Below the pieces are notes generated by a model. The model was not told where the DNA came from, searched no databases, and was given only the letters and a program-made list of their open reading frames with translations. A stretch of DNA of 64,000 bases from Holtiella tumoricola (lineage in GTDB: Bacteria; Bacillota; Clostridia; Lachnospirales; Cellulosilyticaceae). Shown here in pieces: positions 7,766 through 16,693 of the stretch. The stretch lies in the NCBI RefSeq assembly GCF_027857615.1, contig NZ_JAQIFT010000061.1:124001-188000 (forward strand). Direction: 5' to 3'. The translations under genes and the position numbers were made by a program. Each line of letters opens with the position of its first letter. The first letter of the stretch is position 1.

Positions 7766-10700
7766 CTATTTAAATTCACCTAACTGCATTGTATAAGTAT
7801 ATGTGTATTCTTGATTTGCTGGGATTTGATATTGTTGAAGTGGTTTTGCTCCCCATGAATTGTCTCCACCTAATCCCATTTGTTTTTGATTAATACGTAG
7901 TGTCACTGTATCTGATTGAGGAAGCATATATGAATGTAAGTAGTTACTTAATTGTTCTGGAGTATACTCTAATGCATTGAACTCTATGATATCTTTTGCT
8001 TCTACCATAAGTCCGATTCCATCTTCATTGGTTAGAGCTACCCAACGTGTATCTGTACGATTGCCAGTCTCTTGTGGCTTAATGTAATCTACAAAGAAGT
8101 CTTCTACAGTACTTTCATAAATACCTATATTATAACCTGTCTTACGGTCGATGTAGTTTTCTTCTGGCCCTCTACCATACCATTTTACTTGATTGAATTC
8201 TTTTGGTAAAGTCATCATGTTCCCTACTTCTGGGATCATCGGTAATGTATCATTTCCTGGTTTTAATGTACTTGTTATTTCAACTTGACCTGTGCCGTAC
8301 ACTGTAATACTTTGTTCATATTGTGATTCTACGGTAGTTGGTAAGGTAGAACTTATATAGAAAGTTACCTTTTTATTATTTTCTGCTGTCTCTACAGTAA
8401 TATTTTTCACTTTACGATCTTCACCTGCATAACGCCATGTTGCTAACTCAAGTGGTGAATAGTAGCCTAAATCACTATCTGTTGGTGCACGCCAGAAGTT
8501 TGGTTTTGGTCCTTGCGCAATAACCTTTGTGCCTTGATAAGACATTTCACTAATTGTTCCCTTTGTCTTATCAAATACAATTTCAAAGTCTTCTCCTGCA
8601 AGTATTGTTTTATCTGTAGTATCCTCTACTTTAAGTGATGACATATTTTTTTCTGCTACTTTTTTAGCCGGTACATCATAGGGTACCTTAAATTGTTCTG
8701 TTGCAATAACATGCCCTTTTTCTGTCCAAGAAGTATCTTCTTTTAATTCAAAAGATAGATTTAAGAAATACTCTCCACCTTCTTTTAGTACAGGCTTTTC
8801 AAATGGAATATGAATACTACCTTCACTTAATGGGCTTATATTGAGTTGTTCTTTAGCAATTTCACCTGTTTGAATAATGTATCCATTCTCAAGGAGTTCC
8901 CACTTAGCTACGTATTCATTTAAGTTGGTAAATAAGAACTTATTAGTTAACTTGATCTTTCCTTCTAGGATTGCTTCATCTTCCATCTTAATGCCTTGAT
9001 ATAACTTCTTCACCTCCATTAATTCTGGTTGCACTGTACGGTCTGCTGATACAAGTCCATTTGCACAGAAGTTTTTATTATTAGGATTACCCTCTGGGAT
9101 GTCTTGCCAATCCCCACCAAAGCTAAAGTAAGTATCTTGATTATAAGCTTTCTTTGTTGTTTCTTCAAAATCTAGCCATACTACTGTATTTTTATCTGGT
9201 TGACGTTTTTCATCTTTGATTTCTTTTTGTGTAAGTGCTTTATTGTAAACACGCACTTCATCTATAGTACCTTCAAAATGCGCTGGTACATTTGGATTTT
9301 GTGCATCATATGTAATATCCGCACCAATTCCTACTGCATTACCACCACCTGCAATACCAACTATATCCATATTTGTAGCTACTGCCTCACCATCTAAATA
9401 GAGCGTTAGATTTGTGCCATCAAAAACACCTGCAACATGGTGCCACTCATTGGCCCAATTTTTTGGTGTCTCTATAAATGCTGAAACCTTTTTATAAACA
9501 CCTTCATCTGAATTCCATTGCTGATTATAGATGTAAAACTCTAATAAGTCATGTGTCTTATTGCCATCATCATCAAAACCTACCGTTCTCTTCAGACCAT
9601 AAGACTCTGTATTTTTCCATTCATCATTTCCTTTTGTAATAATAGGACTCGTTTGATCTACATCGTCTGGTTTCACCCAAGCTTCTAATGTAAATGGTTG
9701 TTGGTTTGTAAATGCCAATGCCTTGTCATTATAACAAATGCCATAGCCATCCATTCCTTTACCGTTCTTCCCATTGGTAAGTTCACCTTTTAAAGTAACA
9801 GATATCTCCATACCTTCATTAGTCAATACTTGATCTATTGGAGTATCTATTTGTATTGTTTGATCTACCCAATCCCAAATAAAACCACCTTGTAGAATTG
9901 GATAGGCATCATAAACATCCCAGTACTCCTTCAAGTTTCCTATACCATTCCCCATAGCATGTGCATACTCACATTGAAGGGCTGGCTTATTACCATACAT
10001 TCCCCACCATACCAATGGATTTTTAATTTTATCGATTTCTTCTAAGTTATTTACGCGACGATACATTCTAGACCATACATCAATCTCTGGAATCTCACGA
10101 TGTCCTTCATAATGGGTTAAACGAGTAGGATCTAACTCCTTACAAAGTTTACCTAAGATGCCCCATACATCACCATTGTAAGACTCATTCCCCAATGACC
10201 ACATAATAATAGATGGGTGTATCTTGCTTCTTTCAATCGTTGCTTGCATACGATCTTTACAAGCCTCAATCCAACCTGGATCACTTTGTGGAATGTAATC
10301 ATTCACACCATGAGACTCAATATTTGCTTCATCAATTACATAAAGGCCATAAATATCACAAAGCTCATACCATCTTGCTTGATTGGGATAATGAGAATTT
10401 CTTACAGCATTGATATTATACTGTTTCATAAGTTTAATATCTTCAATCATACTTTCTTCTGTAATACTTCTTCCACCTTCCGGTATTGTCTCATGGCGAT
10501 TAACGCCATAGAACATGATAGGCTGCCCATTGATTGTAATTTGTGCTTGGTTGGTTCCATTATTGATTATTGAAATTTCTCTAAAACCAACATTACATCC
10601 TGCTGTTTCAATAACCTCTCCCTTTTCATCTTCTAATGCAAGGACTAATTGATAAAGATTAGGGTTTTCTGCTGACCATTTTACTGGATTATCAACCTTT

Positions 10701-11728
10701 ATACCTTTAGCAACATGTGCTTCTTTACCATTAAATTCAATAGGTAATGTTTCTGTAAGTACAGTTTTTCCATTAACATCAAATAAGGTAGCTTGTACTT
10801 TATAACCCCTTGTCACTTCATCTATGTATTTACGGAAAGTTGCCTCTACATTAAGAGTAGCGTCTTCAAATTTTTCGTCTAAATCTGTAGTATAGTTAAA
10901 ATCAAAAATAGAAGCTTCTTTATTTTTGCTATATAAGAATACATCTCTAAAAATACCACTTAAGCGAATAAAGTCTTGGTCTTCTAAATAACTCCCATCT
11001 GACCAACGGTATACTTGAACTGCAATCTGATTAGGTGTGCCATCTGTATTTAAGTATGGGGTAATATTAAATTCTGCTGCTGTATAACTATCCTCGCTAT
11101 AACCTACATATTGTCCATTAATCCATAAATACATAGCTGATTCTACGCCTTGGAAAGAAACAAAGATTTCTTTTTCATCCCATTCTTTAGGCACTGTAAA
11201 TTCACGCTTGTAAGAAGCTACTGGATTATAAAGTGTTGGTGCAACTCCAAGAGGTGGTATTTCTACACCTTCCCAAGGCAGCCTTGTGTCTGTATATTTA
11301 GGAGAGTCATATCCTTGTGTTTGCCAGTTTGATGGTACTTTGATTGTATCCCATCCATTTACATCATAATCTGTCTTAAAAAAGTCTTGGTTACGTTTAT
11401 GAGGATTTTCTACTAGTTCAAACTTCCAATCTCCATTAAGGTATTTAGTCGAAGTAGAAGTTACTTTTTCCCTGACTCTGGCCTCCTCTACTGTATTAAA
11501 TGAAAGGAAACTTGTATGTTCACCTTCTCTATTTACTTCATAAGTTGCTCGTTGGTCATACCACTCTTCACCTTTAAATACCTCACCTCTAATATCTGGT
11601 CCTACTGGTTTATCACTCCCTGTAATATTCCCTGAACCATCATTTGCCCCGTATACTACTGTTGACATGATCATACTTCCTGTTAATACAGCCCCTAAAA
11701 TCTTCCTCGCTTTATTCCCCAGCTTCAT
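7766..11728 (-). CDS. Secreted GH2 beta-galactosidase (LacZ type) with inserted LamG domain
   Basis: 1320 aa, against about 1020 for LacZ. An N-terminal signal peptide (KARKILGAVLTGSMIMSTVVYGA) is followed by the GH2 jelly roll (LNGDWKFEL, PSNWQTQGYD), an Ig-like domain and the barrel with GVNRHET. The acid/base is Glu515 in SLGNES and the nucleophile Glu587 in LQCEYAHAMGNG. Right after GGFIWDWVDQ (about 622) the LacZ pattern breaks. It resumes at FGGDWQDIPEG (about 872), giving the normal NGLVSADRTVQP. In between lies a concanavalin/LamG-like fold (PFTLEAWVKPD, WHHVAGVFDGTNLTLYLDG, GTIDEVRVYNKAL). The Bgal small domain ends the protein (about 1040-1318). No wall anchor is visible, so it is probably released. 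It likely removes beta-galactose from polymers. Confidence 0.92.
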   Translation of the reverse strand: MKLGNKARKILGAVLTGSMIMSTVVYGANDGSGNITGSDKPVGPDIRGEVFKGEEWYDQRATYEVNREGEHTSFLSFNTVEEARVREKVTSTSTKYLNGDWKFELVENPHKRNQDFFKTDYDVNGWDTIKVPSNWQTQGYDSPKYTDTRLPWEGVEIPPLGVAPTLYNPVASYKREFTVPKEWDEKEIFVSFQGVESAMYLWINGQYVGYSEDSYTAAEFNITPYLNTDGTPNQIAVQVYRWSDGSYLEDQDFIRLSGIFRDVFLYSKNKEASIFDFNYTTDLDEKFEDATLNVEATFRKYIDEVTRGYKVQATLFDVNGKTVLTETLPIEFNGKEAHVAKGIKVDNPVKWSAENPNLYQLVLALEDEKGEVIETAGCNVGFREISIINNGTNQAQITINGQPIMFYGVNRHETIPEGGRSITEESMIEDIKLMKQYNINAVRNSHYPNQARWYELCDIYGLYVIDEANIESHGVNDYIPQSDPGWIEACKDRMQATIERSKIHPSIIMWSLGNESYNGDVWGILGKLCKELDPTRLTHYEGHREIPEIDVWSRMYRRVNNLEEIDKIKNPLVWWGMYGNKPALQCEYAHAMGNGIGNLKEYWDVYDAYPILQGGFIWDWVDQTIQIDTPIDQVLTNEGMEISVTLKGELTNGKNGKGMDGYGICYNDKALAFTNQQPFTLEAWVKPDDVDQTSPIITKGNDEWKNTESYGLKRTVGFDDDGNKTHDLLEFYIYNQQWNSDEGVYKKVSAFIETPKNWANEWHHVAGVFDGTNLTLYLDGEAVATNMDIVGIAGGGNAVGIGADITYDAQNPNVPAHFEGTIDEVRVYNKALTQKEIKDEKRQPDKNTVVWLDFEETTKKAYNQDTYFSFGGDWQDIPEGNPNNKNFCANGLVSADRTVQPELMEVKKLYQGIKMEDEAILEGKIKLTNKFLFTNLNEYVAKWELLENGYIIQTGEIAKEQLNISPLSEGSIHIPFEKPVLKEGGEYFLNLSFELKEDTSWTEKGHVIATEQFKVPYDVPAKKVAEKNMSSLKVEDTTDKTILAGEDFEIVFDKTKGTISEMSYQGTKVIAQGPKPNFWRAPTDSDLGYYSPLELATWRYAGEDRKVKNITVETAENNKKVTFYISSTLPTTVESQYEQSITVYGTGQVEITSTLKPGNDTLPMIPEVGNMMTLPKEFNQVKWYGRGPEENYIDRKTGYNIGIYESTVEDFFVDYIKPQETGNRTDTRWVALTNEDGIGLMVEAKDIIEFNALEYTPEQLSNYLHSYMLPQSDTVTLRINQKQMGLGGDNSWGAKPLQQYQIPANQEYTYTYTMQLGEFK

Positions 11729-11827
11729 TTTCTATCTCCCTTCGGTATTTAGTTTCTATTATTCTACCTGTTATTTTACATAATTTAAATTCATTATTTT
11801 ATGATTTTTATAACTAATTTGTTAGAT

Positions 11828-11876
11828 AAAAAATAATACCTCAAGAAGAAATACTTCTTAAGGTATTATTTTTTAT
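11828..11876 (-). terminator. Intrinsic terminator of the lactonase-family gene
   Basis: A stem of about 20 bp with one mismatch (AATAATACCTCAAGAAG paired with CTTCTTAAGGTATTATT) has a 5-nt loop and is flanked by A-runs and T-runs. It lies about 75 bp beyond the stop codon of the gene at 11953. Confidence 0.85.
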
Positions 11877-11952
11877 TCAATAGGTTATTCTTTTTTACTA
11901 TTTTTACACTACCATTCATTTCTCTTAATTTCTAATTTAGTAAGTATAAATA

Positions 11953-12963
11953 TTAAATCGCCTTAACGAAAGCTGCTTCCTTAAATGGAATCGTTGCAAC
12001 GACTTCCCCTATCTCACCTACTTCTTGATCAAGTGACTTAATAACCACTTCATTTGAACGTTGATTGCAGATAAGTACATACTTACCATCTAGTGTACAA
12101 GTGATAAGTCTTGGCCAATCACCCTCTACAGAGTTAAAGTTCTGTACCTTTAATGTGCCATCTTCTTGTATCTCAAATCCTGCCACATTATTCGCCCCTC
12201 TATTCGCTACAAATAGATACTTTCCATTTGGTGTGACAAATGCATTAGCACAATAGCTCTCCCCTGTATACTCCTCTGCTAGTGCACTTAGTTGTTGGAT
12301 AACCTCAAGTCTTCCCGTTACTGAATCTTGACTTACTACAGTTACTTGATTACTATACTCTCCAGTAATATAAGCTACCGACTTACTAGGATGAAAGACA
12401 ATATCTCTTGGTCCTATCCCTTTTGTTAGCTGTAAAGCTTCAAAAGCCTCGTTAGAGTGTAGTGTTCCTTGATCTACTTTAAAACAATAAATTTTATCTG
12501 TATGAATATTGGTCACATAAAGGTATTCTTCTTTTGCATCTAGCTGAACACAGTGTGCTCTTGAAATGTCCCCTTCACCTTTAGGTAAAGAAATAAAACT
12601 CTTGACTCCATGAAATTGCCCTTTCTCTACACCAATACTAAGTACATCCCCTGTTTGATAACATGCACCAAATAAGGCCTTATGAGTAGATGAATAACTT
12701 ATATGAGCTATACCTCCACCTTCAAACTTTTGCTGTGCAAGTCTCATAAATCCTTGATTATCAAGCTTATAACTCATTAATGGTACTTCATCTTCTACTT
12801 CACTCATTGTATAGATAAGAGCACCTTCAATAACTGCATAAGATGGGTTAGCTAAACTTTCTCCAAATACTTCTGTAATACTTTTTGTTTCCTCATTAAA
12901 CTGATACACTTTAAGTGTTTTTTCTGGTACTGTGCCATATCCTGAAATTAATAATGTATACAT
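11953..12963 (-). CDS. Lactonase-family seven-bladed beta-propeller protein (Pgl/YkgB type)
   Basis: 336 aa, the size of the 6-phosphogluconolactonase-like beta-propeller family (PF10282). Blade signatures are visible: GPRDIVFHPSKSVAYITGEY, SYCANAFVTPNGKYLFVANRG, WPRLITCTLDGKYVLICNQ. There is no signal peptide. Members hydrolyse 6-phosphogluconolactone or other sugar lactones, but many are uncharacterised. GGAGGAGC precedes the ATG. It is monocistronic, diverging from the zinc-ribbon gene, and the context gives no pathway link. The fold is secure; the lactonase activity is inference. Confidence 0.8.
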   Translation of the reverse strand: MYTLLISGYGTVPEKTLKVYQFNEETKSITEVFGESLANPSYAVIEGALIYTMSEVEDEVPLMSYKLDNQGFMRLAQQKFEGGGIAHISYSSTHKALFGACYQTGDVLSIGVEKGQFHGVKSFISLPKGEGDISRAHCVQLDAKEEYLYVTNIHTDKIYCFKVDQGTLHSNEAFEALQLTKGIGPRDIVFHPSKSVAYITGEYSNQVTVVSQDSVTGRLEVIQQLSALAEEYTGESYCANAFVTPNGKYLFVANRGANNVAGFEIQEDGTLKVQNFNSVEGDWPRLITCTLDGKYVLICNQRSNEVVIKSLDQEVGEIGEVVATIPFKEAAFVKAI

Positions 12964-13034
12964 GCTAGCTCCTCCATTCCTTTCCTCTTGTTATACCCTA
13001 ATTTTCATACAAAAGCAATTCTATTTAATTTTTA

Positions 13035-13063
13035 TTGGAATAATTAGAATTTAAAGTTATAAT
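13035..13063 (+). promoter_or_regulatory. Sigma-A promoter of the zinc-ribbon membrane protein gene
   Basis: TTGGAA, a 17-bp spacer and TATAAT stand about 40 bp before the ATG at 13102, with AGGAGGGGG in between. The spacing and the perfect -10 hexamer make this a good candidate. Confidence 0.6.
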
Positions 13064-13101
13064 AAAGGTAGATATGTAATTTTTTAGGAGGGGGAATAAA
13101 A

Positions 13102-14178
13102 ATGAAACGATGTCCAAATTGTAACTTTCCAAATATAGATAGTGATCGTAACTGCTTTAAATGCGGTTCTTTATTACCTACTGATTCATCACACCAAACC
13201 AATCCTGCCATAGAGACTAAAGAGGCAAACCAATCTACAGAGTCAAATACTACTACTGAGAATGTAGACAAGCTATCTGATACAACTACGACCGAAGAGG
13301 CTACTCCAAGTACACCTACTAGCAAAGCTACTCAGAAGACAAAGGTCAAAAAACAAGCTACACGCTCCAAGGAATCGACTACTAGTGAAATAACTAAAAG
13401 TGATAAAGCGTCTACAGATAAAGAAATAGCAAAAAATGATAAAGTACCTACAAACAAAGAAGCAATCAAAGATGATAATTCATCTACAAGTAAAGAAACT
13501 ACCAAAGATGATAGTCCATCCATAAATAGAGAAATAACCAATGATAATAAAATATCTACAAATAAAAATGTCTCTAAAGATGCTACTTCAACTGAAAAAG
13601 GTGAATTTCATATTTTAAAAGCAAAAATAGAAAGTGATGAACTTATACCTCAACCAAATCCTGTATTTGATTCAAATACAAACATCACAGACTTTATCCG
13701 CAAACCTACCCAATCAGATGAGCCTAGTTCATTTGATGATGCTATAGTATCAACTACAAATACAAATCATGGACAAGCTTCTTCTAAAGATGCAACACTT
13801 GCTAACCAAGAAGTTGCTGCAACAGGTGTACCACTTCCTACAACACCTGTCCCATCACTTACAACTTCTCCACCAAGACCTGGCACACCTGTACGTATTA
13901 CACCTAAATATGGCTCTTTAGCTAGACTTAAAGTGATTAGTAAGATTCTTGGTGTACTCTTTGGACTTGCCCTATTTGCCGGTGGAGGCCTTACACTTTA
14001 TGCGGGCCAAAATATGTTAAGCCTTATCATTTGTGTTGGTTTAGTTGGTCTTGGTATCCTTAACATGTTCCTTGGCTTTGTTATAGGGGCTACACTCGAA
14101 TGGCTTAACGATGTAGAGTGTAATCAAAGAAAACAAATTGAACTCATCAGTCACGTCTATCATAAAATCAATAATTAA
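13102..14178 (+). CDS. Zinc-ribbon protein with 12-residue repeats and C-terminal membrane helices
   Basis: 358 aa. The N-terminal zinc ribbon has Cys4, Cys7, Cys18 and Cys21 (CPNC...CFKC). A long Thr/Lys/Ser-rich low-complexity stretch follows, in which residues 95-166 form six degenerate 12-residue units of the type KEIAKNDKVPTN (36-bp units, 13384-13599). A less repetitive Pro/Thr-rich linker then leads to two membrane helices (about 281-300 and 304-328) near the C-terminus. It is probably a membrane protein with a cytoplasmic, disordered N-terminal arm and a ribbon, as in many Firmicutes proteins of unknown role. AGGAGGGGG precedes the ATG. No function is assigned. Confidence 0.75.
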   Translation: MKRCPNCNFPNIDSDRNCFKCGSLLPTDSSHQTNPAIETKEANQSTESNTTTENVDKLSDTTTTEEATPSTPTSKATQKTKVKKQATRSKESTTSEITKSDKASTDKEIAKNDKVPTNKEAIKDDNSSTSKETTKDDSPSINREITNDNKISTNKNVSKDATSTEKGEFHILKAKIESDELIPQPNPVFDSNTNITDFIRKPTQSDEPSSFDDAIVSTTNTNHGQASSKDATLANQEVAATGVPLPTTPVPSLTTSPPRPGTPVRITPKYGSLARLKVISKILGVLFGLALFAGGGLTLYAGQNMLSLIICVGLVGLGILNMFLGFVIGATLEWLNDVECNQRKQIELISHVYHKINN

Positions 14179-14194
14179 CATAATCTTTCAAATA

Positions 14195-14240
14195 AAAAGT
14201 GTAGATACATCCTATGCATGGAGTATCTACACTTTTTTAA
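14195..14240. terminator. Bidirectional terminator between the zinc-ribbon gene and glgP
   Basis: AAAAAGTGTAGATAC pairs with GTATCTACACTTTTT (15 bp) around a loop that itself pairs weakly. A-run and T-run flanks serve both converging genes. Confidence 0.88.
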
Positions 14241-14320
14241 CTACAATATAATAAGTTAACAATTCTTGACTAATGCTTGCTTTCGTAAACTTTTAATTTG
14301 TTCTAAAGGAATACCTATTC

Positions 14321-16693
14321 TTAACTTATAGGACTAATACCCCAGATTTCACTTGCATATTGCATAATGGTACGATCACTTGAAAATGCTCCGCTATTGG
14401 CAATATTCATCAAGCTCATTTGAGCCCATTTCCTTCTATCCTTATAACACTCAAACACTTTATCTTGCATTGCTTTGAAGGCTTTGAAATCAGCTAATAG
14501 ATAGTATTGATCTGGTCTTTCCCAGTTCTTACCTACTAATAGTGCTTCGTATAAGTCTCTAAAGCATCCTGTATTCGCTGGATCTAATGTACCATCTATA
14601 AAGGCATCTAGTACACGTTTTAAATCAGGACTCTTGTCATAGTATTCTTTTGGATTGTAGTTATTTCTAAGGTTATTAATATCTTCTACTCTTAGGCCAA
14701 AGATGAAGTTATTCTCCTCACCACTTTCTGCTACAATCTCAACATTTGCACCATCATAAGTCCCAAATGTAGGGGCACCATTAAGCATAAGCTTCATATT
14801 TCCTGTACCAGATGCTTCCTTACCTGCTGTTGAGATCTGCTTAGATAAGTCTGCTGCTGGGATAATACGCTCAGCATAAGATACGCTGTAGTTGGTTACA
14901 AATACTACCTGAATCTTATCTTTAACCTCTGGCGTTCTATTAATCAAATCTCCTATAGCTAAGATAAGCTTAATAACACTCTTCGCTCTATAGTAACCTG
15001 GGAAGGCTTTAGCACCAAAGATAAAGGTTACCTTTGGAATATCTAAGTTTGGATTTTCCTTAAGTCTAAAGTATAAGTCTAAAATATACATGGCATTAAG
15101 GAGCTGTCTCTTATACTCATGTAGACGTTTAACTTGAACATCAAAAAGAGAGTTTGGATCTATTTCTATCCCTTCTCTTGCTTTAATACACTCTGCAAGC
15201 TGACATTTTTTTGTGTACTTAATACTTTGTAAGCGTTCTAATACTTCATCATCTTCAACAAACTTTGTAAGTTGTTTGAGTAAAGATAAATCCATCATCC
15301 ACTCATTACTTCCAAGCTTTTCTGTGATCAGACTTGAAAGCTCTTGATTTGCAAGTACTAGCCATCTTCTTGGTGTAATACCATTGGTCTTATTTTGGAA
15401 CTTATAAGGATAGAGCTCATACCAATGATGAAGCTCTGTATTCTTTAAGATTTCTGTATGCAGCTTAGCAACACCATTGATTGCAAAACCAACGTAGATT
15501 GCCATATGTGCCATGTGCACTTTACCCTCTTTGATAATGTGATACATATTGATGCGGTCATCACTGTATCCCTTTTCTCTAAGTTCTTGTACAAGTGCAG
15601 CATCGATTTGTTCTATAATTTGATAAATACGCGGAAAAAGCTTTTGCATCAAGTAAGCATCCCATTTTTCTAAGGCTTCTTGTAAAATCGTATGGTTCGT
15701 ATAAGCAAATACCTTTCTTGCTGTCCCTAGTGCCTTTTCAAAGCTTTCACCTTCTTCATCTACTAAGATACGTATAAACTCTGGAATTGCAAGTACAGGG
15801 TGTGTATCATTTAGTTGAACTGCATGCCATTTTGCAAAATCATCAAAAACATTTCCATGACGTCTTTTAAAGTCACGTACCATATCTTGAACAGATGCAC
15901 TCACTAAAAAGTACTGCTGTCTAAGTCTTAATAACTTCCCTTGTTCTGTAGAGTCATTTGGGTAAAGTACTCTTGTAATATCCTCCGTACGATTCTTTTG
16001 CTCTAAAGCTTTATCATACTGTTGGTTGTTGTAAAGGTTAAAATCAAATTCGCATAAAGGCTCTGCCTGCCACAGCCTTAATGTATTGATAGTCGCCCCA
16101 CCAAATCCAATAATCGGTACATCATAAGGAATAGCTTTAACCTTCATGTCTGAAAAGTTTATATAAACCATATCTGCTTCTTTTCTTATACTCCAAGGGT
16201 CACCGTATTTAAGCCATTCATCAGCCTCTTCTACTTGCTCCCCATTTTTGAAGCATTGTTTAAATAGTCCATTACGATATCTAAGCCCATAACCTTGCAC
16301 AGGTAGATGCATGGTAGCACTAGAGTCCATAAAGCAAGCAGCAAGCCTTCCAAGGCCTCCATTTCCTAGTGCTGCATCTTCCTCCATCTCTTCTACTTCA
16401 TTCAAATTGATGTTGAGTTCTTTAAGTAAGTCTTTAACTTGATCGTATTCTTGTAAGTTAATTAAGTTATTGCCCAGTGCTCTTCCCATTAAGTATTCCG
16501 CTGAAATATAAAAAGCCATTTTTTGTGACTTATAGGCTTTATTCGTAACATACCATCTATCTACAATCTGACTCATAATAGCTGTACTTAATGCACTCCA
16601 AACTTCAGCTGTTGTCGCATGTTTTACAGTTTTTCCATAGGTCATTTTACAATACATTTCCATATATTCTTTAATAGATTGTTTTTCGATCAT
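14321..16693 (-). CDS. glgP: Glycogen/maltodextrin phosphorylase
   Basis: 790 aa GT35 enzyme that cleaves alpha-1,4-glucans with phosphate to give glucose-1-phosphate. Signatures: GNGGLGRLAACFMDS near residue 110, LNDTHPVLAIPE, VKRLHEYKRQLLN, and the pyridoxal-phosphate site EASGTGNMKLMLNGA with Lys634. Length and motifs are complete. AAGGAG precedes the ATG, which overlaps the malQ stop by 4 bp (ATGA), so the two are translationally coupled. As last gene of the maltodextrin operon it processes the linear glucans left by MalQ. It could equally act on stored glycogen. Confidence 0.95.
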   Translation of the reverse strand: MIEKQSIKEYMEMYCKMTYGKTVKHATTAEVWSALSTAIMSQIVDRWYVTNKAYKSQKMAFYISAEYLMGRALGNNLINLQEYDQVKDLLKELNINLNEVEEMEEDAALGNGGLGRLAACFMDSSATMHLPVQGYGLRYRNGLFKQCFKNGEQVEEADEWLKYGDPWSIRKEADMVYINFSDMKVKAIPYDVPIIGFGGATINTLRLWQAEPLCEFDFNLYNNQQYDKALEQKNRTEDITRVLYPNDSTEQGKLLRLRQQYFLVSASVQDMVRDFKRRHGNVFDDFAKWHAVQLNDTHPVLAIPEFIRILVDEEGESFEKALGTARKVFAYTNHTILQEALEKWDAYLMQKLFPRIYQIIEQIDAALVQELREKGYSDDRINMYHIIKEGKVHMAHMAIYVGFAINGVAKLHTEILKNTELHHWYELYPYKFQNKTNGITPRRWLVLANQELSSLITEKLGSNEWMMDLSLLKQLTKFVEDDEVLERLQSIKYTKKCQLAECIKAREGIEIDPNSLFDVQVKRLHEYKRQLLNAMYILDLYFRLKENPNLDIPKVTFIFGAKAFPGYYRAKSVIKLILAIGDLINRTPEVKDKIQVVFVTNYSVSYAERIIPAADLSKQISTAGKEASGTGNMKLMLNGAPTFGTYDGANVEIVAESGEENNFIFGLRVEDINNLRNNYNPKEYYDKSPDLKRVLDAFIDGTLDPANTGCFRDLYEALLVGKNWERPDQYYLLADFKAFKAMQDKVFECYKDRRKWAQMSLMNIANSGAFSSDRTIMQYASEIWGISPIS

